64,000 nt of DNA, taken from contig OX359270.1 in NCBI GenBank assembly GCA_947179155.2, positions 25,414,056 to 25,478,055 on the forward strand, written 5' to 3'. This stretch comes from Hedera helix. Lineage: Eukaryota > Streptophyta > Magnoliopsida > Apiales > Araliaceae. A program made the position numbers and the translations under genes. How positions within the stretch are numbered: position 1 is the first letter of the stretch; each line of letters opens with the position of its first letter. Below, in pieces: positions 22,964 through 34,727 of this stretch. The notes beneath the pieces were generated by a model, which searched no databases, was not told where the DNA came from, and saw only the letters and a program-made list of their open reading frames with translations.

Positions 22964-24464
22964 GAGGAACATTCGATCTTAGTCATGAAGACGATGTGTT
23001 AATCTCTTAATAATGGACCTCATATGTTCAGATAATTTGTTGCTTGCCAAAATTTTATTTATAGATTCATAAAGTTTAACAAAATTTGCCTTAAACTCTT
23101 CATCAAAAACTTGAGAAACAACAGGATGTAAGCTTTGAGATGAGGAAGAGATATCTTTAGAATCAAAGGATATGGGATAATCTTCAATAAAAGCTATAAG
23201 AGTTTCAGGTTGCTCATCATTCATAAAGATTGACTCTATGACATTTTTAGCAGAAACAAAAATTGAATAAACAAATGAAGAGCAATATATACTTGAGATA
23301 AAGATTACTTGACAGTCTCGATACTCAGAGTAAAAGGGCTCATTGCATATCAGCAGAGTTGCGTATGATAAAACTCTTGGAAAATTCTGAGTTATCAAGT
23401 TTAGATTTGGGAAGTTGGAGAAGGTCCAATTGATGAAGCTCTGGTCTTTCAAACTTATTGCCTTTAGCAGTGATATAATGAACAAAAAGTACAGCATTTG
23501 TTCACTTTGAGAATCGTAGAGTGTAGTACTTCTGTCCATTTTCAAAGCATTTGGATTTGTTGAAACTATTCTTTCAAGAACAATATACCTTTGGATTTCC
23601 GCTTCAATGAATGTGTGTGAAGGAGAAAATACTTGACATTCATTGGGTTGCTCCCCCTTAGTAGCTTTTTCTTTGCCTCTTCTCTGTCTTATCTTCTTCT
23701 GCTCAGCTTTTATGTGCTTCTTTTGCCCTTAAACTTTCTTCTTTACAGACTTCGAACTTGAGACTTTTACTGATTGATCTTCTATCCATTCTTGATTCTA
23801 TGGATTATCAGTTATCTCAGTATGATATTCTTCAATTGACAGGGGCTCAGCCTCAACTTCCTTAGCATACTCTTCATCATCATTATCAAGCTCAATGACT
23901 TGAGGATTGTTTGATTTTACATAATCTTTCTTTTGTTGACGAATTCATTCACTCTATCTTCTTGGAAAGAACTTGGAGACTAGAGATATGATATGTTCTT
24001 TACCTTTTTCACTTTTCTCAGAATTTAAGGATTTCTTTGAAGAAGCCTGAAAGACCTTCTTTTTCTTCAAGGATTGTTCATTAGTAGAGTCCATAGTTCT
24101 CCGATATTGAGGTGCAGAATAATCTTGAGAAATTTTCTCTTCTATTTCATCAATCTTTCTCTTTCCCTTAGTTTTAGATATATTTCCACTTTCTGATTTC
24201 TTTGACTTCTTACTACTGCTTGGGTTCTTCTTCCGGTCTTCAAATAGTCTGGGAGTAATCCTCTTGTTAACATTTAGATACTTTCCCTCTTCATCTCCTA
24301 TCTTGATTTTCAGTCCTTTGTTTAAAATAATGCTCACAAAATTTCCATAGAGCATCTTAGAAATTGGTTTTCCTGTAGCATTCTTTTGTTCAACATCTTC
24401 AATCCATTTAACTAGCTAACCAATGAAAATGGCTCCGAAATTTATTTCTATTTTCTGGACAATA
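22964..24464 (-). pseudogene. Env-position ORF of the SIRE-like element
   Basis: On the - strand the N-terminal part reads IVQKIEINFGAIFIG, a stop, then LVKWIEDVEQKNATGKPISK, followed by MLYGNFVSIIL near 24355 and NVNKRITPRLF. It is homologous to the + strand copy at 40975-41180 (MFYDRFISVIL, NFNKRIMTRLF). A lysine/serine-rich low-complexity stretch follows (24270-23954), then broken frames, then an open 188-codon stretch at 23545-22979. The latter has hydrophobic segments and an acidic tail (FIEDYPISFDSKD). Such ORFs lie between pol and the 3' LTR in SIRE-type copia elements and are sometimes called env-like; their function is unproven. Stops at ~23950-23550 show decay. LTR A was inserted just after the end of this ORF. 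Confidence 0.6.
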
Positions 24465-24469
24465 GCAGT

Positions 24470-25950
24470 TGATAATGGAATTTTATACCTATTTATTGAA
24501 TACTTTTAGGTTTAATTAATTATGAGTTTTTAAGCATTTTAATTGATTTTAGGTAATTATTTATTATTATGTGTTTTTTATTTTTATATTATTTTTACTT
24601 AATTTTATATTTAATTTTGTAAGAAAAAATGAAGTAAATCAAATTGGATGGCATAATTATAAATAATCAACTCTGGGGGCATAACCGTAATAATCAGGAA
24701 CATGGCATTTGGGCACATGGCGTCGTCGTTTAGTAGTAAGGAGGTCGTCCGCGCCAAGCGCGATAGGAGTGCATCACAAACATTAAGCGACGTCAGTCGG
24801 GCGAAGTGGCAGTGCAAGAGCTTGCGCCATGCACGCGATTGAGTAGTTGACTTCGGTCAAAGCAGCGAGGAATTAAGAAAAAATGGGATTATTTGCAATT
24901 TTTGCTTTAATTTGATTTCGAATTGAATTTACTTTCCCCTTTTGCCTAGGATTAATATTATAGCCTATAAATACATTATGACTCTTATGTTTTCAGTAGA
25001 TTATTATATATTAACATAAATTAGAATAGATTATTATTAGATTAGAGTAAAGTAGAATAATATAGATTTGAAGAAAATATTCAACGCGAACAATTCAAGA
25101 GTTAAAGGATCGGTTTGGGAATTAAAGACTATGATCCGAGTGACCAATAGATATCAAAACACATATTTGATTTCTTTTCTTTTATTTTTCTGTTTATAAT
25201 TGTGAGGTGTATAATTATTTGTGATTCATGAATCATTTAGTTATGGGCTAATTTATTATTGAGATTGCAATTGAACCCAATGTGTAGTTTAAATTAATTC
25301 TTCTTATGTTTAATTATTGATGATTATATATGAATTGTTTATCATATTTTGCGCGTTCATATATAATTATTTGTGCAATAATTAATGAGATAATCTATAT
25401 GAAATCAAAAGTGGAGTATAGGTTTAGATTCAGATATGATAACATGTGAATTTGTTTATTCTTTTTAGGAAAAGTAGCATGATAGTGTATATGATGAATA
25501 TATATATACCACATATAACTTTATTGGGAGTTTATACTTAATGAATCTATTTTAAGTGTTTTGCATGAATATAGCAACATAACTGAAATATGTATTTTTA
25601 TTAATTGTTGAAGAAGGTTAATAAATAGTTAAGCATTCGCAATTAACAATTCTATATAATTAATTAATTAAAAAGGAAGTGAAGAGATTTAAATAAAACA
25701 TTGGGAGAAATTGTAATCTTGAGTATTTTTAATCTGATTTAATCATTTTCATTAGTTTAATTTAGTTAGTAATTTTAATTAGTTAATTTTATAATTAAAT
25801 TGCATTTGTTTAGGAAATATTCAATTGGTTAAGAATTAGTATTTTGTATTAATTATTTTTAATTTCATGTGAGCTCGACACTATCTTTATCACTTTATTA
25901 CTTGTGGGTCACGTATACTTGCGTGTAAATTCTTAATTAAAATTAAGCAA
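24470..25950 (+). repeat. 5' LTR of element E
   Basis: It starts TGATAATGG and matches 28824-30350 along most of its length. GC-rich blocks (CGTCGTCGTTTAG, GCGCCATGCACGCG) lie at 24715-24840, and a TATA-like GCCTATAAATACATT follows at ~24964. The exact end, between CA at 25949 and the primer site at 25960, is uncertain. Confidence 0.8.
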
Positions 25951-25959
25951 ATAAGTTTT

Positions 25960-25977
25960 TGGCGCCAGTGCTAGGGA
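25960..25977 (+). other. Primer binding site, tRNA-Asp type
   Basis: TGGCGCCAGTGCTAGGGA resembles the TGGCGCCGTTGCCGGGGA site typical of Athila elements, with four differences. Confidence 0.75.
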
Positions 25978-26065
25978 ATTAATTTAATAATTTTTGCTAA
26001 TATTAATTTTAGTCAAATTAGTTTTAATTTATTTTTATTTTTATTTTATTTCTTTTTCTAGTACA

Positions 26066-27097
26066 ATGGCTGCATTTAATTCTAAATGATCTTTTGCGTG
26101 GATGGATCGATCAAGGGAAGAATTAATTAAGCAAATGACGCTCTTGGGAATCAATCAATTCAGAATGCCTATTACAATCAGTAATCTAGTTACACCCCAG
26201 ACTACTATCATCCGGGTTGACAGGATTATCCGAATCATTCATGGAATAACAACAATTAAGACCAATTCCATGCTTCAAAAATTTCATATCATCAGAATTT
26301 TCAATACCTACCTCCATAACAACAAAAGCATAAATCTAATTTAGAGAAAATTCTTGACAGGCTTTTAGAGCGAACTGAGATGAGGATGAATAATCAAGAA
26401 GTTTTTAATCCAAATTTATCATACCCTTCAGAATTTTCATATCAACATTGGTCATACGAAATCTCGTATCAATAACCTCCACCGTAACAAGAGGAAAAAT
26501 CAAACTTGGAGGAAATTCTTGCAAGCTTTATAGCGAATATCGAGATGAGTAGTAAATGCAATGAAGAATTAATGCAATAGTGGAAAATTTGAAGGGGTGA
26601 TATGGAGATTCAAAGGGAAGATGATGAGATTCGAAGGGAAAAACTTGTCAATTTAGTCAACAATTACCTTCGCAATATTTTACCTAGCAATGCAGAGATA
26701 AATCTTGAGGAGAAAGGTAAAGACCAGTGCAAGGTAGATGCATTAGAAAAGGGAAAAGAGTTCCACAAAGAGCGAATCTAAAGTGATGTCGTTCGGATGA
26801 GGGAGATGATGATGAGGTTAAAAAGAAAAGGAGCAAGGTTTGGAAGAAAAAAAAAAGAGAAATGAGGGTGATAAAACTATAAGCTTGAATGGTATTAAGA
26901 AAAATCCAATAATGCCTTCCGTACAACAATTTCAAAATTTTGAGTATTACTATCGGGTTAACTTTGTTGAATACATTGATAATTTGGATGAATTCAAGTT
27001 TGGGGGTAGTTCGCAATTTCATGTGAATGCCATGGAAATTAAAGAAAAGACAAAAATGAGGCATGCAAAAATAATTTTTGCCATTGAACCTGATTGA
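26066..27097 (+). pseudogene. Gag-like remnant of element E
   Basis: An ATG at 26066 starts a frame that stops after a few codons; further frames continue with DRSREELIKQMTLLG (26105-26150). LPSNAEINLEEKGKDQCK near 26667-26720 resembles the NPKEHCKAVTLRSG-type region of Athila gag. A final open stretch at 26840-27097 is charged and contains LDEFKFGGSSQF. Element G has a matching KDEVKFG segment near 33750. No zinc finger or pol is visible. The frame is broken repeatedly, so this is a relic. Confidence 0.5.
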
Positions 27098-27974
27098 AGA
27101 GAAAATGAGTAGTCAGGCTGATACTTTAAAACAAACTCTTACTGGGAGACAACCCAAATTTTAGTATTTAGTTTTATTTTTATTTTGAGTATATTTATTT
27201 TAGTAGTAAATTTTAGTTTTTTTGTAGTTAATTTTAATTTTTTTGTAGTTATTTGTTTTAATATTTTTTTTTTTATTTTTGTTTCAAGTTTAGTCAATAC
27301 ACTCAAGCTTAGCAGATGAGGAGAAAAATGCTTCATATTCAGGGGAGTCCTTTGTTTTTACTTTCCTTTATTTTATACATTTGGGACAATGTCTGTTTTA
27401 AGTTTAGCAGTGTGGGTCAATTTTGATTTTTTTTTAAAAAAATTAGGTTTATTTTAGGTTTTGTTTTAATATTTTGTGGGTATATTCACTGTAAACTCTC
27501 ACGAGACACAACTCGTTCACTTAGGGTAACCTTGGGGTTTAAAGGCTTATTGAGCATGCTAAGTGCAATCGTGTTTCTTATAAAAATGGATAGTTTTTAT
27601 TTTTAGGTAGTCACTTGGACAATGAGTTAACTGAATTTATTTTATGGCCGATGATATAAATTTTGATTTTGATTTAAGAATTATTGGAAAATTGATAGAT
27701 TTATGCGTAGTCTAAATTTTGGCTATTTGTTAGTTATTAATTTATTTTAGATCCTATAAATTTTATGCACTTATATCCATTTGTGTTGAGTTAATTTTAA
27801 TTTAAAGAAGGTTTATATGGTTAATTGCTTATGATAGATATTTATGAATTCTATAACTTATTTGATCATAACTTAAAGTGAATATGAGTGATTATAATTT
27901 GTGGGAGATGATTTTAGTAAATTGTTCGAGGATTGTTAGAAGAATAGATCCTTTTCGAGTTGAATTAATAGTCA

Positions 27975-28100
27975 TGTGGTGAGTCGAGATAGAGCGTAAA
28001 ATGCGCTCACACATAAACATGTGAAGAAAACGAGATAGAGCGTAAAACGCACTCATAAGCATAAAAAAAAGAGTGAGATGGAGCATAAAATGCTCTCACC
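27975..28100 (+). repeat. Triplet of GAGCGTAAAACGCACTC hairpins
   Basis: Three copies of a GAGATRGAGCGTAAAAYGCRCTC unit occur at about 27985, 28030 and 28077; in each, GAGCG pairs with CGCTC or a variant. Element G has the same triplet at 34728-34860, also upstream of the polypurine tract. Confidence 0.75.
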
Positions 28101-28121
28101 TATGAATGAAGAAAAAATATA

Positions 28122-28376
28122 CTCCTTCCATCCAAAGATAAAAGTCCTCAATTGACTTTTATGGTCAAATTGACCATTTCTCAAATTAATATATTTTATT
28201 ATTCTTTTATATATTTATAAAAAACTTAAAAACATTATAAACTACATACAATTTAGTACTAATCTCAATATTTATTTTTTTGAAAATCTAAATATATATG
28301 TTTAATTATTAATTTTAAATATGATCAATTTGACCGCAAAAGTCAATGGAGGACTTTTATCTTGGGACGGATGGAG
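28122..28376. mobile_element. Stowaway-like MITE
   Basis: It runs CTCCTTCCATCCAAAGATAA ... TTATCTTGGGACGGATGGAG, with 28-bp inverted ends, and is flanked by TA at 28120-28121 and 28377-28378. Length (255 bp), CTCC terminus and TA target site fit Stowaway (Tc1/mariner-derived). It lies inside element E. Confidence 0.85.
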
Positions 28377-28810
28377 TATAATATTATATTTGGAAAGAAA
28401 TGAAGTGAACTTAAAAAAAGTGATCCTAGTGTATGTAACGTGAAGAAATTTTTTTTTTGATCTTTTAATTTACATTTATTAGCGAAAAGTGGTGTGAAAA
28501 GTGAGTTATAGAGTTTTATTTTTTAATTCTTTTATTAAGTAATATCTTTTATGAGATATTTAATTATACAAATTTATATGATTTTAAATTAGTTTGATAC
28601 ATTTGAATTCACACACACACGAAGGACTTTGAATAGAGTAAGATTAATAAATAAGTTAAATTTTTTGAATTTTTAGGCTAATTTTATAATTCATATTAAT
28701 TTATTGCTCAAGCAGTTTTGGTCAAGTTAGTCGAGTAATTTTTGTTTATATAGTAGAGCCTTAGTCTTAGTTTTTATTTTTGTTTTGCTTAAGGGCAAAT
28801 AAAGAGTTAA

Positions 28811-28823
28811 GTTTGGGGGTATT
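28811..28823 (+). other. Polypurine tract of element E
   Basis: The purine-rich stretch AAGTTTGGGGGT lies directly before the TGATAAT start of the 3' LTR, as in Athila elements. Confidence 0.65.
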
Positions 28824-30350
28824 TGATAATAGGATTTTATACCTATTTATTGAATATTTTTATGCTTAATTAATTATGAGTTTTTAAGCATTTTAATCAA
28901 TTTTAGGTAATTTATTTATTATTATGTATTTTTTATATTATTTTTACGTAGGAAAAAATGAACTAAATCAAATTGGATGCCATAATTATAAATAATCAAT
29001 TCTTGGGGCATAACTGTAATAATCAGTAGCATGGAATTTGGGCGCATGGCGTGGCAGCATGTAACGTATTGGAAAGGAAACGACATCGTGCGTCGTCTTT
29101 TAGCAGTAAGGAGGTCATCAGCGCTAGGCGCAGTAGGAGTATAGCATCACAAACATTAAGCGACGTCAGTCGGGTGAAGCGGCAGTGCAAGAGCTCGTGC
29201 CATGCACCTGATTTAGCAGTTGACTTTGGTCAAAGCAACTGGCGTCAGGGTCGTGTTTAGCAGCGAGGAATCAAGCAAAAATAAGATTATTCGTGATTTT
29301 TGCTTTAATTTAATTCCAAATTGAATTTCTTTTTCACTTTTGCTTAAGATTAATATTGTAGCTAATAAATACATTAAGACTCTTATGTTTTCACCAGATT
29401 ATTATATATTAACATAGATTATAGCATATTATTATTAGATTAGAATAGAGTAGAATAATATAAATTTGAAGTAAATATTCAACGCGAAATATTCAAGAGT
29501 TAAAGGCGGAGCTTGGAAATTAAAGATTATAATCTGAGTGACAGACAGATATCAAAACACAAATTTAATTTTCTTTTTCTTTTTCTTTTTTTTTTAATTT
29601 TGAGATGTTGAATTATTTGTGGTTAATTAATTATTTAGTTATGAGCTAATTTATTATTGAGATTGCAATTGAACCCAATGTGTAGTTTCTATTAATTCTT
29701 TTTATGTTTAATTACTGATGATTATATATAAAATGTTTATCATATTTTGTGCATTCATGTATAATTATTTGCACAATAATTGATGAGATAATCTATATGA
29801 AATCAAAAGTAGAGCATAATTTTAGATTCGGATATGATAACATGTGAATTTGTTTATTCTTTTTAGGAAGAGTAGCATAATAGTGTATATGATGAATATA
29901 TATATATGGCACATATAACTTTATTGGGAGTTTATACTTAATGAATCTATTTTAAGTGTTTTACATTAACATAGCAACATAACTGAAATATGTATTTATA
30001 TTAATTGTTGAATAAGGTTAATAAATAGTTAAGCATTCTTTGTTAACAATTCTATATAATTAATTAATTAAAAAAGAAGTGAAGAGATTTAAAAGAAGCA
30101 TTGAGGAAAATTATGATCTTGAGTATTTTTAATCTGATTTAATCCTTTTTATTAGTTTAATTTAGTTGATAATTTTAATTAGTTAATTTTATAATTAAAT
30201 TGTGTTTGTTTATGTAAGATTAATTTGGTTAATAATTAGTTTGTAGTATTAATTATTTTTAAGTCCCTATGGGTTCAACACTCTCTTTATCATTTTATTA
30301 CTTGTGGGTCGCGCATACTTACTTGTAAATTCCTAATTAAAATTAGGCAA
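28824..30350 (+). repeat. 3' LTR of element E
   Basis: This is a direct repeat of 24470-25950, slightly longer (it contains an extra GC-rich piece at 29045-29100 with AAACGACATCG). Both copies share the ends TGATAAT and ATTAGGCAAACAAG-like. Accumulated differences between the pair show the insertion is not recent. Confidence 0.8.
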
Positions 30351-30489
30351 ACAAGTTTTTGGTTCATGAACTTCATTTATAATTCACTAACTGTATCATA
30401 AGCAATATATTTGTAGAGAATACACTTGCCTATGATGTCAGCAAGGAATTCTTACTCCAGAGCAAAATCCTTCTTCTTGATCCCCTTGA

Positions 30490-31907
30490 GTTAAGACTTC
30501 TTCTGATAGCTCATTATCTACATTCTCCCCTCCATACTGATCTCATCAAATGATGTAATGCCTTGATTAAGACATCCTAAGAAAGAATTAAACCTAAATT
30601 CGTCTAATAGGTTAGTAAACACATCAGCAAGTTGGTCTTCAGTTGGAACAAAGTGCAATGCAATATTTCTATTTTGTACATGGTATCTAATACAATGATA
30701 TCTGATTTCTGTATGCTTTGTTCTAGAGTGCATGAAAGGGTTATAAGTAATTAATATAACACTAATATTATCACAGAATATAGGGATAGAGAATCAAACC
30801 TATAGTCAGCCAGCTGATTCTTCATCCACAAAATTTGAGCACAACAACTACTAGTAGCAATGTACTCAGCTTCTGTAGTTGAAGTTAACATTAAATTTTG
30901 CTTCTTGCTAAACCATGACATAAGTCTATTTCCTAGCAATTGATATGTGCCACTAGTACTTTTTTTGTCCATCTTGTATCCTGTAAAATCTGCATCTGGA
31001 TAACCAACCAGATCAAAGAAAGACTCCTTGGAATACCATAATCCCAAATATAAAGTACCTTTGAGGTATCTGAAGATCCTTTTGACAGCAACTAAGTGAA
31101 ATTATTTAGGGTTAACTTGAAATCTAGCACAAACATAAGTAAAGAACATAATATCTGATCTACTTACAGTTAAATATAAGAGAGATCATACCATACCTCT
31201 ATATTGAGTTATATTACTACTTTGACCAAACTTATCTTTATCTAGCTTAGTTGCAGAGGTCATGTGAGTTTTCATGGGAGTTACAGATTCCATGCCATAC
31301 TTCTTAAGAAAATCTTTAATGTACTTCAACTGGTTTAAAAAGATTCATTCTTCAATCTGCTTCACTTGTAATCTAAGAAAGAAGTTCAGCTCCCCCACCA
31401 TGCTCATTTCAAATTTACTCTGCATTAACTTAACAAATCTCTCATATAATTTCTTGTCAGTAGAACCAAAAATAATATCATTTGCATAGATTTATACTAA
31501 TAGAATCTTATCTTTGTGCTTTCTTAGAAATAGTGTTGTGTCTACTCTACCTCTAATGAATTCATTTTCAATTGAGAATGAAGTAAGTGTTTCATACCAT
31601 GCTCTAGGTACTTGTTTCAAACCGTAAAGCGCTTTATCTAATCTGTAAACATAATTTAAATGAGATTGATTAATAAAATTTGAAGGTTGTTTAACATATA
31701 ATTCTTCTTGAACTTCACCATTTAGGAATGCACTCTTGACATCCATTTGAAACTTTAAATTTCATGAAGGCTACATAAGCTTGAAACATTCTAATTGCTT
31801 CTAATCTGACAAAAGGAGCAAAGGTCTCATTATAGCCTAAAAATAGCCTTTGGCTACCAGCCTTGCTTTGTTTCTAGTAATCACACAATCTCCATCCAAT
31901 AACTTCT
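30490..31907 (-). pseudogene. Copia reverse transcriptase/RNase H of the SIRE-like element
   Basis: From right to left on the - strand: NKARLVA-like sequence near 31870, MDVKSAFLNG and ALYGLKQVPRAWYE (31746-31600), a broken catalytic box YAND at 31488-31477 in place of YVDD, KKYGMESVTPMKTHM (near 31300-31260), then RNase H with LVGYPDADFTGYK (31010-30970), SWFSKKQN (30915-30890) and STTEAEYIA (30880-30850). It ends with HFVPTEDQLADVFT (near 30650) and a tail stopping near 30518. A stop just upstream of the catalytic box and several frameshifts kill it. The upstream part of pol is missing beyond 31908. The env-position ORF lies downstream, past element E. Confidence 0.85.
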
Positions 31908-31908
31908 T

Positions 31909-32712
31909 TGGACTAATTATATAATCCAATTAAACAAGCTATTTTAAATTGCCTACACAATTTAATTTCCTTAATTCAATCCACTAGTTAAATTCCTCAA
32001 CCGCTTGGACTTTTCTTATTCTACCATTAGGGCTAGAATTTAAATTTATTTGGATCACATTGACTATACATGTAAGTATACCTCCTTGTGCTAAATTAAT
32101 TAATATTGATTAGACTCTTGGTTTAAACCAACTTAATTCTCCACACTTAGGCTTTACCCATACAACCATCTCAAGGTTTGGGTTTGCTTAAATTAATTCC
32201 ACCATTGGGCTTCTTTATAACTCACGTTGGGCCTCTAATTAATTTACATTGGGCCACCTAATAAAATTTACAGTAATTTGGCCATAAACATTTAATGAAT
32301 TAGGGTTTGGGACAATTAAAATTCAATTTCATCCCAAGGGCAAACTTGTCATTACTCTTCACTAACCAAGGGTAAAATGGTCTCAAGGTGATTATTAGGG
32401 CATCATAATCATTACCAAAATAATCTAGGGCAAAATGGTTATCTCTCATTTTCTCTAGACTTTCTTTTTATAAAAGCTTTCCATTTATGAAAAGTTCTTT
32501 CCTTGTATTTTCTTTTGTATTCGTGATTTGTGATATTGTATTTACACATCGTATAAATACCTAACTCTTAAGATACCACAAAATATTTATATTAACTAAC
32601 TCTAGGTTTTAATTCTCATAGGTCTTTTTTCCTCCAATCTAGGTTTTGAACCTTAACTTTTAATCGTGTTCGATTCGCATTTTCGAACCTCATAAGTATC
32701 CGGGATATTACA
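31909..32712 (-). repeat. Reverse LTR-like fragment J
   Basis: The right end, CCGGGATATTACA, is the reverse complement of the TGTAATATCC start shared by other long LTRs here. Internal words such as GTTAAGGTTCAAAACCTAG (- strand) also occur near the start of the LTR at 57703-62055. It lies between copia pol on the left and Athila-like gag on the right. The flank after its right end is GATAT, and no match exists on the left, so the left end is probably truncated. Confidence 0.5.
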
Positions 32713-33032
32713 GATATACTGCTGAAGGATAAATAATAGAGTCAATCCTTAGCCAAATCTTTTAAAGAAAATGAAAAAGCTTTTCAATTAATTTGCTCTA
32801 CAGTCACTACAGAAAGTTTTAGACTTGTGCACACCGTATGAAATTTCTTTAAATGTTTGTGAGGATCTTCACCTACAAGGCCATGAAAAGTGGGCAATAG
32901 ATGTATTAGACCAGATTTTAACTCAAAAGAAGTGTTAACATCTAAAGTAGGAAAAATTATGCATAAACGTTGTTGATTAAAATCAGGGGCCGCAAGCTCT
33001 TTTCAAGTTCGATTTTTAGCAATGGCTTCCAT
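32713..33032 (-). pseudogene. Athila-like gag N-terminus, truncated
   Basis: From the - strand ATG at 33032 the frame reads MEAIAKNRT, a stop, then KELAAPDFNQQRLCI, LKSGLIHLLPTFHGL, GEDPHKHLKKFHTVC and KAFSFSLKDLAKD. These are hallmark blocks of Athila-lineage gag, the capsid precursor. Two in-frame stops are visible. The frame is cut at 32713 by the LTR fragment J. A primer binding site and LTR edge lie just upstream, so this is the 5' end of a reverse-oriented element whose rest is missing. Confidence 0.8.
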
Positions 33033-33141
33033 CCTTAACCTGTACAACTCAAATAAAATATGAAAAACTAGAAAAATAAAAAATCAAAAAAATTACTAAA
33101 TTAAAATAAAATTTACAAAAGCACAAAAAAAAATTAAAATC

Positions 33142-33161
33142 ACTCCCCGGCAACGGCACCA
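33142..33161 (-). other. Primer binding site, Athila type
   Basis: On the - strand TGGTGCCGTTGCCGGGGAGT lies between the LTR end (to the right) and gag (to the left), in the classic Athila arrangement. Confidence 0.8.
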
Positions 33162-33164
33162 AAA

Positions 33165-33423
33165 TTTGGTATATTATCCTAGGCAACCAAAAAAAATCTT
33201 AATTTGGTAAATACTTATGTAGTAGTGCAAGTGAAAGTCGATCACACAGAGAATGATTAATTTAATTTTAATCAATGTAAACCAAAATTGGGGGTTTTCA
33301 GTTAAAATAAATAATTTAAATAATATTAACTAAGAAATCAAATATGCAAATAAATTAATAAAATAAATTAGAATAATGAATCTTGGCTAAATTATTTGCA
33401 TATTTAATTTCTCAGTTAATATT
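33165..33423 (-). repeat. LTR end of the reverse Athila-like element, with hairpin
   Basis: Sequence to the right of the primer site should be the 5' LTR of this element; only ~260 bases remain before element G begins. It contains a strong inverted repeat, 33322-33356 against 33390-33423 (GAAATCAAATATGCAAATAA and its near complement), with a ~33-base loop. Confidence 0.5.
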
Positions 33424-34727
33424 TTTTAACCTAAAAAGGAAGGTAAAGAGCAGTGCAAGATAGATTAACTAGGAAGTGGAAAGGAGTTACAAGAGGGTGT
33501 TGAAGAAAACTTAAAGAGATCATATCCTGAGGTGAAAAAAGATTGTGAGGTTGAGAAGAAGATGAGAAGGAATGGATTTAAGGAAAAGAAAGATGAAGTT
33601 CAAGAGGTGCCCTTCAAGGTTTTTGGGGGTTATAAAGTTCCCAAGTGATCATGAGGAATGCTTTTAGGTTGATTTTGTCAAAGGCGCAGTAAAGGATAAT
33701 GTGAATGAGGAAAGTTTTTTTTTTTTTTTTTTTTTTTTCTGCTGAAGGATGAAGTCAAGTTTGGGAGTTGCCAATCATGTGTAGTGCAAGGAGAAAACAA
33801 AAAGGCGACATAACATGACATTTTTTGTGCATAATCCAAATTGAAAGAAAGTAAAGTAGACAGGTTGAGACTATAAAACAAGTGTTTATTGGGAGGGAAC
33901 CTAAGTTTTATTTTTATTTTTATTTTTATTTTCATAGATTTTACAATAGTAATTTTTAGTTTTCTTTTTAGTTTTATTGGTTTGTTTTTAATTAATATAT
34001 TTTAATATATTTTTTTAATTGTGTTTCAGGTCATGTATCTTAGCAGAATAGTAGAAGATAGTTGCGGATAGTGATAACTGACCTATTTTTCAGGGAAGTC
34101 TTATACTTCTTAATGCTTTATTTAATATTTTCATTATGGATAATGTCAGTTTCAAGTTTGGGGGTCTTTCTACGTTTTGTTTTGATGTGTATGTTCATTT
34201 TGAATTTTGTGGGTATATTCACTGTAAACCCTCACGAGATACAACTTGTTCACTTGGGGTTTAAAAGCTTATTGTACATGTTAAGTGCAATTGTGTTTCT
34301 TATAAAAATGGGGTAGTAGTATTTTTAGGATGAGTCATTTAGGTAATGGAAATTTTTTTGAATTGAAATTATGGCCAATGATAAAATTTTGTTTTTTACT
34401 TAATGACTCTGGGAAAATTGATAGAATTTGTTTAGTCTGAATTTTGACTTTCTGTTGGTTATTACTTTGTTTAAGATCTTTTATTCTTTTGTGCACATAT
34501 TCATTTGTTTGAGCTAGTTTTAATTTAGGGGAAGTTTTTTGGTTAAATGTTTATGGAATATATTTTTGAACTCTATATCTTATTTGATCATAACTTCAAG
34601 CGAAATTTTGGGTAAAATATAACTTGGGGAAAGTGATTTAGGTAAATTGTCTAGAATTATTAAAATTGATTTTCTTGAGTTAAAAGAGAAAGAAAAAAAA
34701 ATTGAAATAAAGAGTCATATAGTGATG

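Larger units (their letters stand above)
24470..30355 (+). mobile_element. Non-autonomous Athila-like retrotransposon E
   Basis: Two similar direct repeats (24470-~25950 and 28824-~30350) flank an internal region of ~2.9 kb. A tRNA-Asp-type primer site (TGGCGCCAGTGCTAGGGA) follows the left LTR and a purine tract (AAGTTTGGGGGTA) precedes the right one. Only a gag-like remnant is present; no pol domain is visible, so it depended on another element. It interrupts the SIRE-like copia element. I could not find a convincing 5-bp target duplication. Confidence 0.8.
14459..31908 (-). mobile_element. SIRE/Maximus-like copia element, split by nested insertions
   Basis: Read from right to left on the - strand: reverse transcriptase and RNase H (31907-30490), an env-position ORF (24464-22964), a polypurine tract (16182-16171) and the 3' LTR (16168-14459). 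The continuity is broken by an Athila-like element (24470-30355) and a long gypsy LTR (16494-22958, with GACTT on both sides). The pol 5' half and the 5' LTR are missing beyond 31908. The extra ORF between pol and the LTR is typical of SIRE/Maximus copia elements, but the lineage is inferred. Confidence 0.7.

Noticed and set aside
24465..30365. Target duplication for element E
   Set aside because: GCAGT on the left has no copy after the right LTR; only AGT-like partial matches, so it is not claimed.
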